Positions 12,601 through 27,600 of a DNA stretch of 64,000 nt are shown piece after piece. The notes under the pieces are model-generated. The model ran no database searches, had not been told where the DNA came from, and saw only the letters and a program-made list of their open reading frames with translations. The DNA lies in the NCBI RefSeq assembly GCF_036884655.1, contig NC_088356.1, positions 15,370,001 to 15,434,000 of the forward strand. The letters run 5' to 3'. Each line of letters starts with the position of its first letter. Within the stretch, counting starts at the first letter, position 1. The DNA is from Musa acuminata AAA Group (lineage: Eukaryota > Streptophyta > Magnoliopsida > Zingiberales > Musaceae). A program made the position numbers and the translations under genes.

Positions 12601-15600
12601 CACTAGGATTCAAAGCTTTGGTTCATAATCTGTATCTTAACTAAAATTTGATTCAAGTAGTAGACTTGGAGATATATAACTTGATAACCAAAGAGAATAC
12701 TAGGTACATTAAGAAGGCAAAGAAACTAAGGATCCAGTTATATGACTATCATAAAATGCTTTATGTTTCATATCATGGTACATCATTTGGTACAGGTGTT
12801 GTATTCCAGTTCAAATCAAGAACTTGTCACAGACCAGTTTGCAGACCAGCAGTTCATTAGACTGGGACCATTTTTTACTAAAAATCAGTCAAAAGGTTTA
12901 TTATAATTGTGAGATAGTGACTCATGATTCCTCCCCATGCACCACGTAACCTTAGCTGAGAAAAACAAGACAAGGAAAGAATATGAAGAATAGGAAGAGA
13001 GGACCTTGAGATTTGTCCCCTTTTCCCTTCACCCAAAATTTCTTTGTTCATTATTCCATCTGTACCAGCTAGTATACTGCGGGATGCCAATATCTTATGA
13101 GGAACCAGCACGTGTTGATACTGGATTTTAAATCTTTGCTTGTAATGCACTAAGTTTTAATCACAAATGTGATGCTCTAAATGAAGGATATTACAACATT
13201 GAATAGAAAAATGATTAACATAGGGCATTGAGTTGTCAGAGAACTTGTATTTCCCAAAGACACTTCATAGATCAACGATCACTTCAAAAGTTAAATCTTA
13301 GCTTAAAATTAGATTTGGAATTGATTCCATCAGCTAATTATAGTTCTAGGATATCTTTTCCAAAATAATATTACAAACAAAACATAATAACTATCAAAAA
13401 ATTGTGATTTCAGTTTCTACATCAAGTAGCTATTACATGTTTCCATATACGCACAATAGTACGTTTTGGCTCTACTAGGGGACATAATTTGATCTAAAGA
13501 TTATACATGATGTATGGCCACAAAGTTCAATGCATGTTGTATTTCCTTCGAAACTCTTCAAACCATTTGAAATTTATCTCTCCTCCTCTATTCTGCCTCC
13601 TTAATTACCACCACATATCATTTTATACGAGTGGCATTAGAGTTGGCACTATGATGTGATACAAATGTGCTGCCATGATGGCCAGCCCAATGCAGATCAG
13701 AAACGATGTTACAAGCATCAAAAGAATCTGAAGAAACATTGTGACAAGCTGGATAATTATTACTATGAATGGCAGTCTATGACAGAGAGAAGCAACATTA
13801 TGAAGATTATGCAAATCAATCGTTCAAGTCAGCAAATCTTAAATTGCAAAAAGTTATTTTCAGCTAGCTTTCGAAATCGAAGAATATCTAAAGAAAACTT
13901 AAAGAAAGTGGAGGCAACTTCAGAGAAACTTCAATTGCAATAGCACATGGATTTTAAGATGACAAATCTGAAAATTACGAGAAGAAAAGTAAGTACAGAG
14001 TACAGACTTCACAGGAAGATAAGCAGAACAAAGATTCAGATGAAGATCAAGATGATCTGTAGCTTTCTCCTATGCTGGATGACTAGAGAATAGAAAGGTT
14101 AAGCGTACATCAACAGACGAACCTGCAATGATTGAGATCAAGGTAAAATCAATCTAGATGAAGAAACATCCCAATTACAGCAATCGCCATGTTAGAACCA
14201 CTGATACAGCCATCAGATCTTCTCAATTGTTAGCAGCTCCAGTTATTATCAAACTTGATACAGAAAAGAAGCTAAAGATTGCCCTCAGTGCTAATTTCAT
14301 GAAAGTTATTTTGAAGCACAACCAATTTGTCTGAGCCTTTTACTTCAGTAAACATCATCACATGATCACGAGTCAGATTACGTCACCAAAAGTTGGAATT
14401 AATAGGCCCTTGCATTCATGGTCAACAATGAATATGATGAGACTATCCCCTACTACAGAATGTTTTCTTTCTATAAGGAAGGTATCCTAGATGCTAGTTT
14501 TTTAAAAGTACAACTTATTGATCTTGATCTAAGCATTGTAAGAGATATCCCTAATCCACATTTAAAAAAGGCTCAATTTTCCAAATCCACAAATCAAAGA
14601 AACTCATTGTCATAAAATTTGATTACTATATTTTCAGCTTGATGATAAGCAATATTACCTCAAATAATATGATACCTTGTATTTTAAATATCAATGTCAT
14701 ATATCATATTCAATAATTTGCATCCATGTCATTATAAAGACCATATTGCGTGTATCCTAAGTCGATTCTTGTAAGATTATGCATTCTATAATTCACAAAA
14801 AACACAATCTTAGCATCACACCAAGATTGTACTCATACATGATTATGCAGATATGTATGATCACTAGATATCAATAGAATACAAATACATGTATTGAAAA
14901 AAAGCTAAATCAATAAGATACTTCCACCTGTATGAAGTTATCGGCGCATCTGGATTTGCTTCCCTTGGCATTAGTTCCATTCCCCTACCTTCACCAATCA
15001 TTTTTGCTGCCAAATCTATCATTTCAGCAGTTTCAGGCAGAGTGGCTCGATATTCTCGGTCACTGACTGGGGCCTGATCATTGATTATGTTAGAATAACT
15101 TACAGTATTTTGAAGATTTTATCAGTAATGTGATTATCTTAACCAGCATGGTAGCTATAACTAATTTAGATTCAAATTCTTGAAGAATCTTTGAATACTT
15201 CCCTTTTAATGCAGTCATAAGGAAAGCAATAGCAACAAACACCAAATCTTAACTCGTTTCTAAAAGCAAATGAACATAATTAACAACATGCACAAGAAAA
15301 TTGAATCAATCTTCAACCTAAAAAAGAAAGAAACCTCTCGCATGAGAATATGCCTAACATACTGCTTTCAAAAGACACAAACTTCACAGAGTTGCGTTCC
15401 AAATTTTCACCAATTAAAGAGCTGAAATGTTTAATTAGAATATTCACATGTTGCAAGCTCATTTTATCCAAACCATCTTTTAAAGGCCAGATTCATGAAT
15501 CTTCACAATCAATTCAAAGAGTCCCAATTTCCCCAAAAGAATCCCTTGATGAAATATAAAGAAATTTTGTCTAATTAGAAACCTTAGCTCCTATGCATCA

Positions 15601-18600
15601 AGGTCTTTAAGTGCAGTCAGCTTCCTCATTCTGGTTGACGATTGCTAAGGTCCCTGCTGGCTTCCAAGAAAGAAAAAATATCCATGAAACAGAAGGATGT
15701 CAGACTTAGGCCACAAATTTTATCCTCCATATTGAGGTTATTGACCAGTTAATTGTTAAATTGATAGGACCCTAGCAGGGTTGGGTCCTACTCAACCAAG
15801 AAGCAGCTAATAAAAACCCTGTGAGATTGTAATAAACACCACCTAGCCGTCTCTATCCTATAAAGAAAAGTGGCTGGGGTTTATATTTAGACATTTAGGC
15901 TTCTTAGCCGCCGCCCCCCCCCCCCCCCCCCCTTTTTACTGGGCCGATCGACTAGGGTTGAGGGCAAAAGGGGTAACTCACTTAGGAAGCAGCCCTTAAG
16001 GCTAGGGTTTGGAGCCCTATATAAGCATATAGCCTCCATCTCTTTGAGAACAAGATCTATGTACAATTGTAGCCATATGGCTGACTTCTAGGAGGGTGGA
16101 AAACCTATAGCGTTCCAATGATTAATCCCTCTCAAAGATCAATCTACATAGAATTCCTCTAGGGTTCTATCATCTGGTATCAGAGCAGCGATCTTGCTGC
16201 TTTTACTGCCACCCCTGCCGCCCACCACCAGCCAAGCAATTCCCACAATTGCTCTTGACGTTGCTATCTCCATCGTCATCTTCTACCGTAGATCAAATCA
16301 ATCTACTGTCGTCATCTCCAATTACATCAAGAGATATGATATTCTTCTATCACCAATACCTTTTGCTGCTGTAATTTTTCATTCAAAATACCAAGAAGAA
16401 GTCTTTTTATCTATCGCGTGCTGCGAATTCCTTTTGTCGTAAAAGTTATCATCTTTGCGAACGAAGGATTGCTGTAGAAAATTTCAGTCGCATATTGTTG
16501 CCTTTAACCGATCTATTTGCTATCATTTTTGAACGAAATTTCTTATATGCTTCATAGATCGTCTTGGCTTCCATCTGCACCGATTTCCTTGCTGTTATAC
16601 TGCCGAAATCTTCTTGATCAAATTTGTCATCATTGCTGTTATTTAAACCAAGATTTTACTGTCAAATTCGCTCCTCAAATCTCTCGGTTTTTGCTGGAAA
16701 TTTCATCGTGAAACTGAATTTTTCGACAAGAATTCTGCTATCGTAACTTACACTGATTACCTTGCAGTTATACTGCCAAAATCTTATTCATCAAATTTGT
16801 CATCATTGCTGTTATCTAAACCGTGATTTTGTTGTCAAAATTCCTCCTCAAATCTCTCGATTTTTGCTAGAAATTTTGTCGTGAAACCGCTGTTTCTTCG
16901 ACGATAATTTTGCTCTTACAAAACAACCACAAAACAAGCCTAAACCACAACCACTTCTCTCAATCAATACATGTCTTTAACCCGATAACAAAAGAGAGAT
17001 CTTAACAGTACAGATTTGGAGGCATATATTATGGCATCTGAGGAGACAATCAATGCTAAATTCGAAGCCTTCGAGACGCGAATGAAGGATAAGATTCGGA
17101 CTCTCTTTACCGAACTCAGTTTGGGCTGACCACCGAGCCTGAAGAAATCACATCAAGGAGAGAGCTCTGACCGAAGAGATGACTTCCAGGAGAGGGGAGG
17201 CTCTGTGACCGATCCCTACTATCCACGCATGAAGGTGGACTTCCCTAGTTGGGAAGGAGACTCGATTGGTTGGAACTCGCGCATGGAGCGATATTTTCAG
17301 TACCACAAAACCGCGGACGCATCTATGGTGGAATTTGCGGCTATGCATCTTGAAGGGGATGTCATATAATGGTTTGACTAGTTTGAACACACTCATAGAG
17401 TCCTCTCATGGTGACAATTCAAAGAAGGACTGTTGATCCGCTTCAGACCAACCGATTACGAGAACATTGATGGACAACTAGTAAAGATCCGACAAACCTC
17501 CACCATTCAGGAGTACCAAACCAAGTTTGAAATGTTATCTAATCAAACTCATGATTGGTTTAAAAAACAGCTATTGGGGACCTTTATTGTGGGCTTGAAG
17601 CCGGAGATCCGGGGAGAAGTTAAAACGCGACAATTGTACACGCTTATGGCAGCCATCTCTATCGCACGATTTTAAGAGGAGCGATTGAACCATGAAGCCC
17701 GGTGGACTAGAGTCGCTCCCTGACCAGCAATACCGAAGCCCTCAGCCCCCCCTACTGTCAACCGAGCCCCTGCACCAAAAAAGTTGACAAGAGAAGAGCT
17801 TCGGGAGCAATCTGTGAAGGGGTTATATTAGCATTGCGACGAGCCATAGAGTCGCGAGCATCGCTGTAAAAAAAGGAGAATTCTTGTGATTGAACCAGTA
17901 AAAGAAGAGGTCATTGAACATCCAGAAGAGAGTCTTGAACATGAAGAAGATGCGGAAGAAGAGCCACAACCGACCGACTTTATGGTACATGCGCTAGCCG
18001 GCTACTCAAACCCGCAAACGATGAAAGTTGGAGGCCTTCTCAAACAACAACCGATCACTGTTCTCATCGACACGGGCAGCACTAATAACTTCCTAAAGAG
18101 TAAGGTTACTGCTCAAATGGCGCTCCACATCGAAGGTTGCAACAAGTTCAACGTAAAGGTCGCCGATGGCAGAACCCTAAAGTGCGACCAAAGATGCCCG
18201 CAAGTGAAACTATTACTGCAAGACCAAGAAATTGTCACCGATTTCTTCCTCCTACCAATTGATGATTATGAGACCGTGCTTGGCATAGAATGACTGACGA
18301 CCCTAGATGATGTCTCTTGGAACTTTTTCAAATTAATTATGAAATTCTACTGCAAAGGTAAATAGATCATCCTACGCGGGAAGCGCGGAAGCAATGTAAC
18401 CACCGTTTCGACCCAACGAATGGAGAAAGTTTTACACAAGGTAAATGATGGCTTTTTGATGTATCTCCAATAGCAACTAGAGAGGAAGAAAATAGAAATT
18501 GAAGGTCAAAATCTCATCTAATTGCTTGCTGAATTTGCCGACATTTTTGTTGAACTATGCGGTCTTCCTCCTACTCGGCAACATGACCATCAGATTCCAA

Positions 18601-21600
18601 TTCTTCCGAGCAAACCACCAGTGAACACTCGGTTGTACCGTTTTCCTCACCTCCAGAAAGATAAAATTGAAAAGATTGTAAAAGAGATGCTTAAAACAGG
18701 GGTGATTCGGCCAAATTATAGTCCCTATTCCTCACCAGTGCTACTTGTACGCAAGAAGGACGGAACTTGGCGGATGTGCATCGACTACCGAGCTTTAAAT
18801 GGCATCACCGTCAAGGACAAGTACCCAATACCAATGGTGGATGAACTGCTTGATGAGTTAAAAGGAGCTCGAGTCAACCTCCGATCTGGTTACCACCAAA
18901 TTCGGATATGTGAAGACGACATTCCAAAAACTGCATTCCGCACATATAATGACCATTATGAATCCTTGGTAATGCCTTTTGGACTCACTAATGCTCCTTC
19001 AACCTTCCAAAATCTCATGAATGATATGTTTCAGAGCTTTCTTCGCAAATTTATGCTGGTATTTTTCGATAATATTCTCATTGCCCTTCTCTTGAGACTC
19101 ACTTTTAGCATTTACGGGTTGTTTTGACGATCCTTCGAGAGAATACTCTTTTTGTTAAGCAGCCAAAGTACAACTTTCTTTAGCAAAAAGTAGAGTACCT
19201 TGGGCACATAATATCATAAGGAGTGGCAGTAAACCCAACAAAAATTGAAGCAATGCAGGGCTGGCCGAAACCTACAAACGTGAAATTACTGTGCGGGTTC
19301 CTTGGACTAACGGGCTACTACCGAAAATTTGTGAAGGACTACGGGAAGATCAGTGCACCCCTCACTTCTCTACTGAAAAAAAATGTCTTCCAATGGTCGA
19401 ACAAAGCCTCCGCTATCTTCGACAAACTTAAGGCAGCCATGACAACGACACTGGTGCTAGTGCTACCAGATTTCAGCCGACCCTTCATTATTGAGGTCGA
19501 CGCATCCGAAGTCGGAATTGGAGTCGTTCTCGTGCAAGATGGTCGACCACTAGCATACACCAGCAAGGCATTGTCTCCCTCCCATCAAAAAATATCAATA
19601 TATGATAAGGAGATGCTCGCCATTGTACACGCAGTAACGAGGTAGAGACCCTACCTGATCAGCCGGCGATTTTAAATTAAAACTGACCATAGAAGCCTCA
19701 AGTACTTTTTGGAGCAGAAGATATCATCCCCTGAGCAGCAAAAATGGGTAACCAAACTTCTAGGATTTGATTGTGAAATTATTTTAAAAAAATAAAAAGA
19801 AAACGTTGTTGCAGATGCACTCTCACGGCTACCTGAGCAAGCTAAATTTATAACCATCGCCCTTCCTACCACTGGCGTCCTCAAGGACATTAGGGAGGAA
19901 TGGAAGAAGGATCCAGAGATCAGCAATATCATAAAAAAATTAGGAGGATCCAAGCACAATAGCCCACTACACTTAGGATTCGAGGGATCTACACTACAAA
20001 GGTCGCATTGTGCTTATACCCGACTCCCCTTGTATCAAAATCATCCTGCACGAAATGCACTCCACACCTTCAGTAGGACACTCCGGATTTCTGAGAACCT
20101 ACAAAAGAGTGAAGCAAAATTTTTATTGGAGAGAGATGAAAAAAATTATTTCTGAATATGTGGCACAATGTGATGTATGTCAACAACAAAATGGTGAAAC
20201 AGTGGCGAGTCCAGGGAAGCTACAACCACTACCCATACCGGACTCGGTGTGGACTGACATCTCCATGGGCTTCATCGAAGGGCTGCCACCTTCCAAAGGT
20301 AAAAGCACAATCCTCGTGGTGGTTGATCGACTTACGAAATATGCTCATTTTTGTGCTGTGCGAAATCCCTACACTGCTGCTAGTATTGCCTAGATTTTCA
20401 TAGAAAATATTGTTAAACTACATGGGATGCCAAGGTCCATTGTAAGTGATTATGACAGGATCTTCACCAGTAAATTTTGGATCGATTTATTTCAATTACA
20501 GGGCACCAAACTCGAGATGAGCACAGCATATCATTCACAAACTGAAGGCCAAACAGAGATGGTGAACAGGTGTTTAAAGGCATACCTTCGGTGTTTCGCT
20601 AGTGACTGGCCAAAGGAGTGGGCAAAATGGCTTCCCTGGGCCGAATTGTGGTATAATACTACATATCATTCATCTACAAAATATACCCCATATGAAGCAC
20701 TGTATGGTCGGCCAGCCCCTGTGATTCCAAAGTATGTAATTGGCTCGGCCAAGGTAGATCAGATCGATTAAGATTTAATTGACAGAGACAAACTCCTACA
20801 GTTGCTAAAGGATAATTTCTTTACCGCTCAAGCCAAAATGAAGCAGCAAGCCGACACACGACGAAGCGAAAGAGAATTTTCAGTATGAAATTGGGTTATC
20901 TTCGCCTATAACCATACAAGCAACTCTCCATCAACACACAAGCCTCCATGAAGCTATCCCCATGTTTTTATGGGCCCTATCAAATCATAGAGCGTATTGG
21001 AACCATAGCGTACATACTTAAATTGCCTGACGATGCCAAAAATTCACCCTGTCTTCCACGTGTCATGCCTGAAGCCCAAGTTGGGAGAACACAAGTCAAC
21101 CCAAATCCAACTACCCAACACCAGTGATGATGGAGATATTCAAGCCCAACCACATGCCATCCTCGACCGCAGAATCGTGATGCGTCGTCGACGTCCCTCC
21201 ACTAAAGTACTAGTGCATTGGAATAATTTACCACTCGAAGACGCCATATGGAAATCATATGAGGATCTGAAGACTTGGTTCCCTGAGTTCATGGAACCTC
21301 AGCCTTAAAGACAAGGCTAATTTGGAGAGGGCGGGCTTAATAGGACCCTAACAAGGTTTGGTCCTACTCAACCAAAAAGCAGCTAACAAAAACCCTATGA
21401 GATTGTAATAAACCCCACCTAGCCGCCTCTATCCTATAAAGAAGAGTGGCTAGGGTTTATCTAACCCCACTTAGATATGATTTAGGTTAGCAAAAGAGGA
21501 TTCAATCAGGTGAAACCAATCATGATGCAAAATTCTAATGGCCTAAAAACATATTTATTAGTTCAGAAGACTCCATTAAAACCAGCACTTAATAGCCTTA

Positions 21601-24600
21601 ACAAGTTATTCTAATTATACTTGGTCTTAGATCACTTGGGTGGAGCCAAATATTAGCATCCAAGCTAAGTATGAAGATGATCCACCCAGACCAGATATAA
21701 GCAAAGACCCGAGTCAAAATCTGATTGTGCCCTACTTAAACTAGGTATTATCATCATATTGCCATTTTAATTCTTTTTAGAAGGCCTCTACAGGCTTAGT
21801 TAAAGTCACAGTAGCAACTATTTGTTCCATTATGCATATGATATAAGATAGTTACTTTGTGCAGATTTTGTTGGGATTGGATTAAGTTTCCATATGTCAA
21901 CTTGTGTGATGTTAACCATGCTAAGTTGTACTTAATATATGAATAGGAGAGAAAATGAATGAGAGAGTTCATAAATAAAGCTCTTGTAAGCCCTAAAGGC
22001 ATAGAAGAATTAGAGTTATCAATACAAATCTCTATAATCGATCTCTTATTTTCTATCTCTGCGATCTTATTATCCTACATCTCTCTTTTCTTGTCTATCT
22101 CTCTCTAAATTTTTTTTTCTAAAATCTCTCTTGAAAAATTCCTTCTCCTTGAAAAAGGAAGGTCCATTACAGAAAGGAAAGATCCTATCGATTTGGTACA
22201 GATTCAGTTGAAAATCTAAGTTCAGATACCCAGGCTCTGCTACAGTTCTAATATGTTTTGATATAAAATGAAGAACTATCGAGTTAAAACTTGACACATT
22301 AAAAGTTTATCAATTTGGGGTTTTGTTGGCTGAATTTTAATGGAATCTGATATCATTTCAACCAAGTCTTAGAAACAACTAACATCAGCTGCCAGATTCT
22401 ACACAAGATTAGGTCTTCAACGTAGGAAACATCGACAATCTTCTAAGAGATAGAACTTCACGAAGAACATGGGAAGGATACAATGATAAAGATGATAATA
22501 AAACTATCAATATTAATTAGCATGCATTTTCAACAAGTTAACACATGGTTTCAACAATCCAATTGGTGCATTGAGATGATAGGAAAAATCTGATAGTGAC
22601 ACTTGTCTCAATGTCAAAGCACAATGATGAAGTTGTAATTCAACCTCTTCTTGTTCCACTAAAAACTCCTTGCCATTCTTATTTTAAAGGACCTAGTTGA
22701 TGGATGATATCAAGGTTTACAATTCCGTACTATACTACTCGGTACGGGTGGTACGTATTGGTCCGCCAACTTATCGGCACGCAGATCACTCGCTACCGGG
22801 CGATACCAAATTTTTTGCCACATATCGGGCAATACAGGGCTGTACCGAGCAGCAATGATCGAAATTTCAACCGTTACCCACCTGTATCAGGCAATACCGA
22901 TCGATTTCAATCATTATCGACCTGTAACGAGCAGTACCAGTCGATTTCAACCGTTACAGACCTATATCGGGTGGTAACGGTCAAAACTGACCGTTACCGA
23001 TTTATATCGGTTTTCAAACAGTCAATTTGATTGTTGGAGGCATCCTAAAGGGTTTTTAAACTCTTTTCTCTCCCCTCTTTCAATCTATTTCACTCTTAGA
23101 CTCTCTTAAACTCTCTCAAACTTATTTTTACTCACAATCTCTCTTATTCTCATATTTTCACACTCCTAAACTCAACAAAGCAATGATTTGTGGATTGTAT
23201 CAAATTTAAGAGTTTAATTTTCACTCTCACTCTATTTCACCAATACATGCCTTAGGAGCAGCCTCGAACACGTGATTTACAACGATCAACCTAAGACAAT
23301 CATCATATTGATGTACCAATGGCATATGGTGTATCAAAACACTATGTCGTAGGATCAATTTCAGGATTGGTTCCGACAAACATATCATACTGATATACAA
23401 AATTACAAATACATAGGATCGAGATCGAGGACCCCGATCCACCACTCGTGGAGGCCCGTCGTTTGTTTTGGTGGTAGAATCAAGTCTATCTACACATGTG
23501 ATTACTTAATTCATTTGAATCTTAAAATTTAAGTTATATACAAAATAATCTAACAATTCAAATAATTTTTTTAGATAATTCAATATTAACAGAAAGACGA
23601 ACCGAAACGAATCAAAATTGTAAACCTTTCATAAGGCTACTCCTCAAAGCTCGAAAAAGATATATGGCACTATTCTTACCTAATTTACATTAGTTTTGCT
23701 AAAACTATACTAAATGTATATTTATTTCTAACTTAAAAACCCTATGCTAACTCTTTTTTTTTTCAGGTATTTTCGGAGGGTTTTATACCTCTTTTAGGCG
23801 TACTGCTTGGTACGTACCGCACCAAGCAAGGGTCGTTACGCTAATATGGTACGAAATTAAAAACCTTAGATGATATAACTTGTTTGAGAATCAATATTAG
23901 TGTAAGACTCATGACACAATTGGTGAGCAAAGGGAAAATTTAACCAAAAACCAAGCAGATAATGGACTCAAAAGATGTACTTATACATGAATTATTCTAC
24001 CAACATGAGTTATTACATGGCTGAATTTGCTCAATATTATATTTGATCTACACATATATCACATGCACAAAACTGGAATTGAATGCTTAATTAGAAGGAA
24101 AGCAAAGACCAACTCAAGTATTCAGACAAAGCCTAAAATGAACAACTTTGAATACTAGCGGTTGCACCACTAGCCAAATCGACACTATCCTAGTGGCACC
24201 ACTTGCCTTGGTGCGGGTTTACTGCCCAACGAGACCTATCTGGACTATGTTCGGTGTTGCCATCACTAAAGGCCTAACAAGAATCTTCTCCAGATGACCA
24301 AGAGGACCACCAACTCATGCCAATTTGCAATTAGAGATTCTTAACTGTTTCTCCATCAACCAGCACTATTTCTCAACCGATAAGCATATTGACGTTGTAG
24401 GGATGGAGAAATATCCTCCAATTATAACCATACTTTTTTATTCTCATTACATGTTGTAATGTCACATCATTATTCATCTCTTACATGTGAAGAAGAATGA
24501 TTTACATACATAGTTTCTGAGGCAAAATCGAGTTAATAATGATAATGGTAGGCTTTTCCCTCCTCTTTAGAGAGAGGCTCTTGAGGGCTTTTCTTTTTAA

Positions 24601-27600
24601 TTATTATCTTCTTTTCTTGGTTCGTGGCCTTCCCAAGGTAAGTATTACCAAAATTGTTGCCTTCAACTTTCTAAAATTCATGACAGGTTGTGGAATGATT
24701 AACTCTTCATTTTATTATATTGTTTATAGCAAGGATTAAAAGCTCGATCTAGAATCTGTATAGGCCATTGGCCAGACCAATAAGATACCAATTTTGAAAT
24801 ATACTACGTGTCAGTATGGATCACTATCGACCATTATGGGTCATACCAATTTTAATTATTATCTTCTTTTCTTGGTTCATGGCCTTCCCAATGTAAGTAT
24901 TACCAAAATTGTTGCCTTCAACTTTCTAAAATTCATGACAGATTGTGGAATGATTAACTCTTCATTTTATTATATTGTTTATAGCAAGGATTAAAATCTC
25001 GATCTAGAATCTGTATAGGCCATTGGCCGGACCAATAAGATACTAATTTTGAAATATACTACGTGTCAGTATGGATCACTATCGACCATTATGGGTCATA
25101 CTGTTTTTGGCCTTTAAGAAGAAATAAAAACCTTATTTTTATCAAGAGCTGAAAATCCCAATGCCCCCGACGCAAGGATGTTGCACACTACCACTCCTAC
25201 CCATCTTAGTGTTATTATGCTGCCTTCTACTGGCACTCCAACCTAAACCCTAAGCATCTCTACCGTTAGGATACCCCAAAGTGGAAGGCACCTGAACTAA
25301 AAAGGTCCTATATCATTGTCAGATCATAGTGGGATGAAGCATTGAGCTCATATTTGTATCTCATGGCTTCTCCTCCAGGTAATGCGGCTCTAATGATTCG
25401 TGAATATTGAATACAACTTTGGACGACTCAACATTATGTCTGAAGCCCTTATACTCATCATAGATAGATGACTTTGTGCACAAGGGTATTGAGTTCAGAC
25501 ACGGGAAGATCTACTCTTTACATATAGTTAATTTTTAAGTGTTAGACATGTTATTTGCTAAAGTTGGACATCAAGCTTCATGTAGCTTTGTTTCTAATAG
25601 ACATAAAAGTAATTTCATCCAAGTAAGAAAAATTAAAAAGTAACTATGATTTTAAAAAGTTCTTTTAACTTAAAACACACCCTACAAGACACCAAGTAAA
25701 AAAGTTGGCACAAATAAGAAAGGTACCTGCAAAATTACTCCACGAACTGCTTTGGAGCATGCCAAATTTGTCCTTAAGTAATGCACAATATCCTGTACCA
25801 TATCAATTGGTGAAAAATTTTCTTGCACTGGCATACATGTAATAGATAAAACTTTATATAAAATTCACAAGTTACAACCTGGCAACCAGTACTGTGCCCA
25901 AGCAGCACAACACCCTCAGAGTTTTCCTTATTTATCAAGTAACCAATTAACTGATCCAGCTCTAAGGAGTCCTGATAGATAGAAATCAAGATAAAAGTAA
26001 AGCATATTAATGTTAAAAGAAAATACATATAACTTATGCTGTAAAATAACAAGCCATAAGATCCCAGTTATTTTAGTCAGCTACATGGATATTTTTTTGA
26101 CATTATGCTTTGTTGAAAGTATCACTAGTCAAAATAAGAGATAATGAAATACAGCTTATTTGTTTCTAATAATATTTTTATTGGTCTACCTCTAATGCTC
26201 CACACACCATTAAGCCTAAACAATTTACCTCCTCCAACCTGTATGCATTTATAAGTCTCCATTGGATATATCCATTACCTTAAATGGTATTCCCTCATTT
26301 TATCAAAACTACCCTTCTAAGCTACATAAATAAGACTTCATTGACTATACCAATGTCATCTTAAATTTTTTTTAATCACATTTTATTCTTGATCAAAATA
26401 TTTTTAATTAGTCATGAAGTTAACTATATTTTATTCTCTTTAACTGCACGCATTCATCTCAATCCTCATTTTAAGAGTCAATAACTTTTTCTTCTCATAT
26501 TGTTTCCTAATTACCCAAAATTCTAACCATATAGCTAGTTTTATAATTGTCTAATAAAATCTTCCTTGGATTCTAAGGGCACACACATGATAGTCATACA
26601 ACATTCAAACCTGTCTCCACTTTAGCCAAACCCATTTTAATTTTATGATATATTATCTTCATCAATCTCCCATTCATACCAAGCAACAAATGCAGTATAC
26701 CTAAAACTTTTCCATCCAAAGATTATTCATTTCTTACAATACCATTTTTCCTTGGTATTGGTCAAAATCATATTTCATATGTATGGTCTAATTTCTGCTT
26801 AGTAAAATACCTTATTTCTAAAAATATATTAGATCAAATTTAAGATTAATCACAATTAGATTCTCATCATTGCAAATATTAACATAAGCAAATAGAAAAC
26901 ACATGATAGAAGTTATTAAAAACACACCTAGAAAGTTCATACACTACCAATGCCAAAAAAATAAGGATTTGAAGGTGACATTTGATGATAATCATGTGAT
27001 AGAAAACTCACTAAACACTCCTTTTGTACTGCAATAAAGGCAACTCTATCTTGCATATACAGTATCAGCACAATATAAAACTAGATAACATTTTCCCATT
27101 TCAAATTCACTGAATATATAAAAACTCAATAAACAACATGTGCAAGTCTTTATTTGTCTCTTTACTTTAAATAAGTAAATACAACAATAGTGGGTTTAAA
27201 TAGGCGCTCGGGTGCTTGCGTAGATGCTCGGGTGAGGTGAGGCGAGGCTCGAGCACCTCAAGCCTCGATCAAGCAGTGCGCTTCAATGAAACACCACCTA
27301 GGCACTCACCTGAACCCAGATGCAGGGCGCCTCGGGCGAGAGCCCAATTGAAACAAAGCATTTGATTGAACAATAGCTTAGATGGTTCGATTGAACCAAG
27401 TAATATAATGTTACTAAATTTGCACACGCAAACCCTGCCCCCCGCGCGACCCCAAGCCATAAACCCTACTTCGTGCGCAGCCATTGCTTTCGCTGCCATC
27501 GCTTCCTCTACCACTACCTTCACCGCTGACGCATAGGACTGAAGCTTCCTTTGCCATCGTTGGACAGGTCCAAAGGTCTAGCTTTCGTGTGTAGTTCCCT

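Larger units (their letters stand above)
15762..21460 (+). mobile_element. Decayed chromovirus-like Ty3/gypsy element (G1) in intron 5
   Basis: A full 5' LTR (15762-16172) is followed by a primer-binding site, gag, protease, reverse transcriptase, RNase H, integrase and a chromodomain-like tail in the gypsy order, then a purine-rich TTTGGAGAGGGCGGGC and a 3' LTR cut off after about 120 bp. All frames have stops or frameshifts. The element lies opposite to the host gene's direction. With the right end lost, no target-site duplication can be checked. Confidence 0.9.

Noticed and set aside
13656..13943. 95-codon open frame in intron 6
   Set aside because: No recognisable domain, Lys/Asn-rich, surrounded by stops; cannot be supported as a gene.
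15914..15932. Run of 19 C in the G1 LTR
   Set aside because: Probably a homopolymer of uncertain length, with no function inferred.
21870..22075. Possible solo LTR starting TGTTGGGATTGG
   Set aside because: No convincing end, target duplication or second copy in the window.
23227..23445. Open frame shared by two long GTACCG copies (also 33118-33396)
   Set aside because: The similarity follows from the copies being the same transposon. The frames lie on the corresponding strand, but their N-terminal parts differ by frame shift, so coding function is unlikely.
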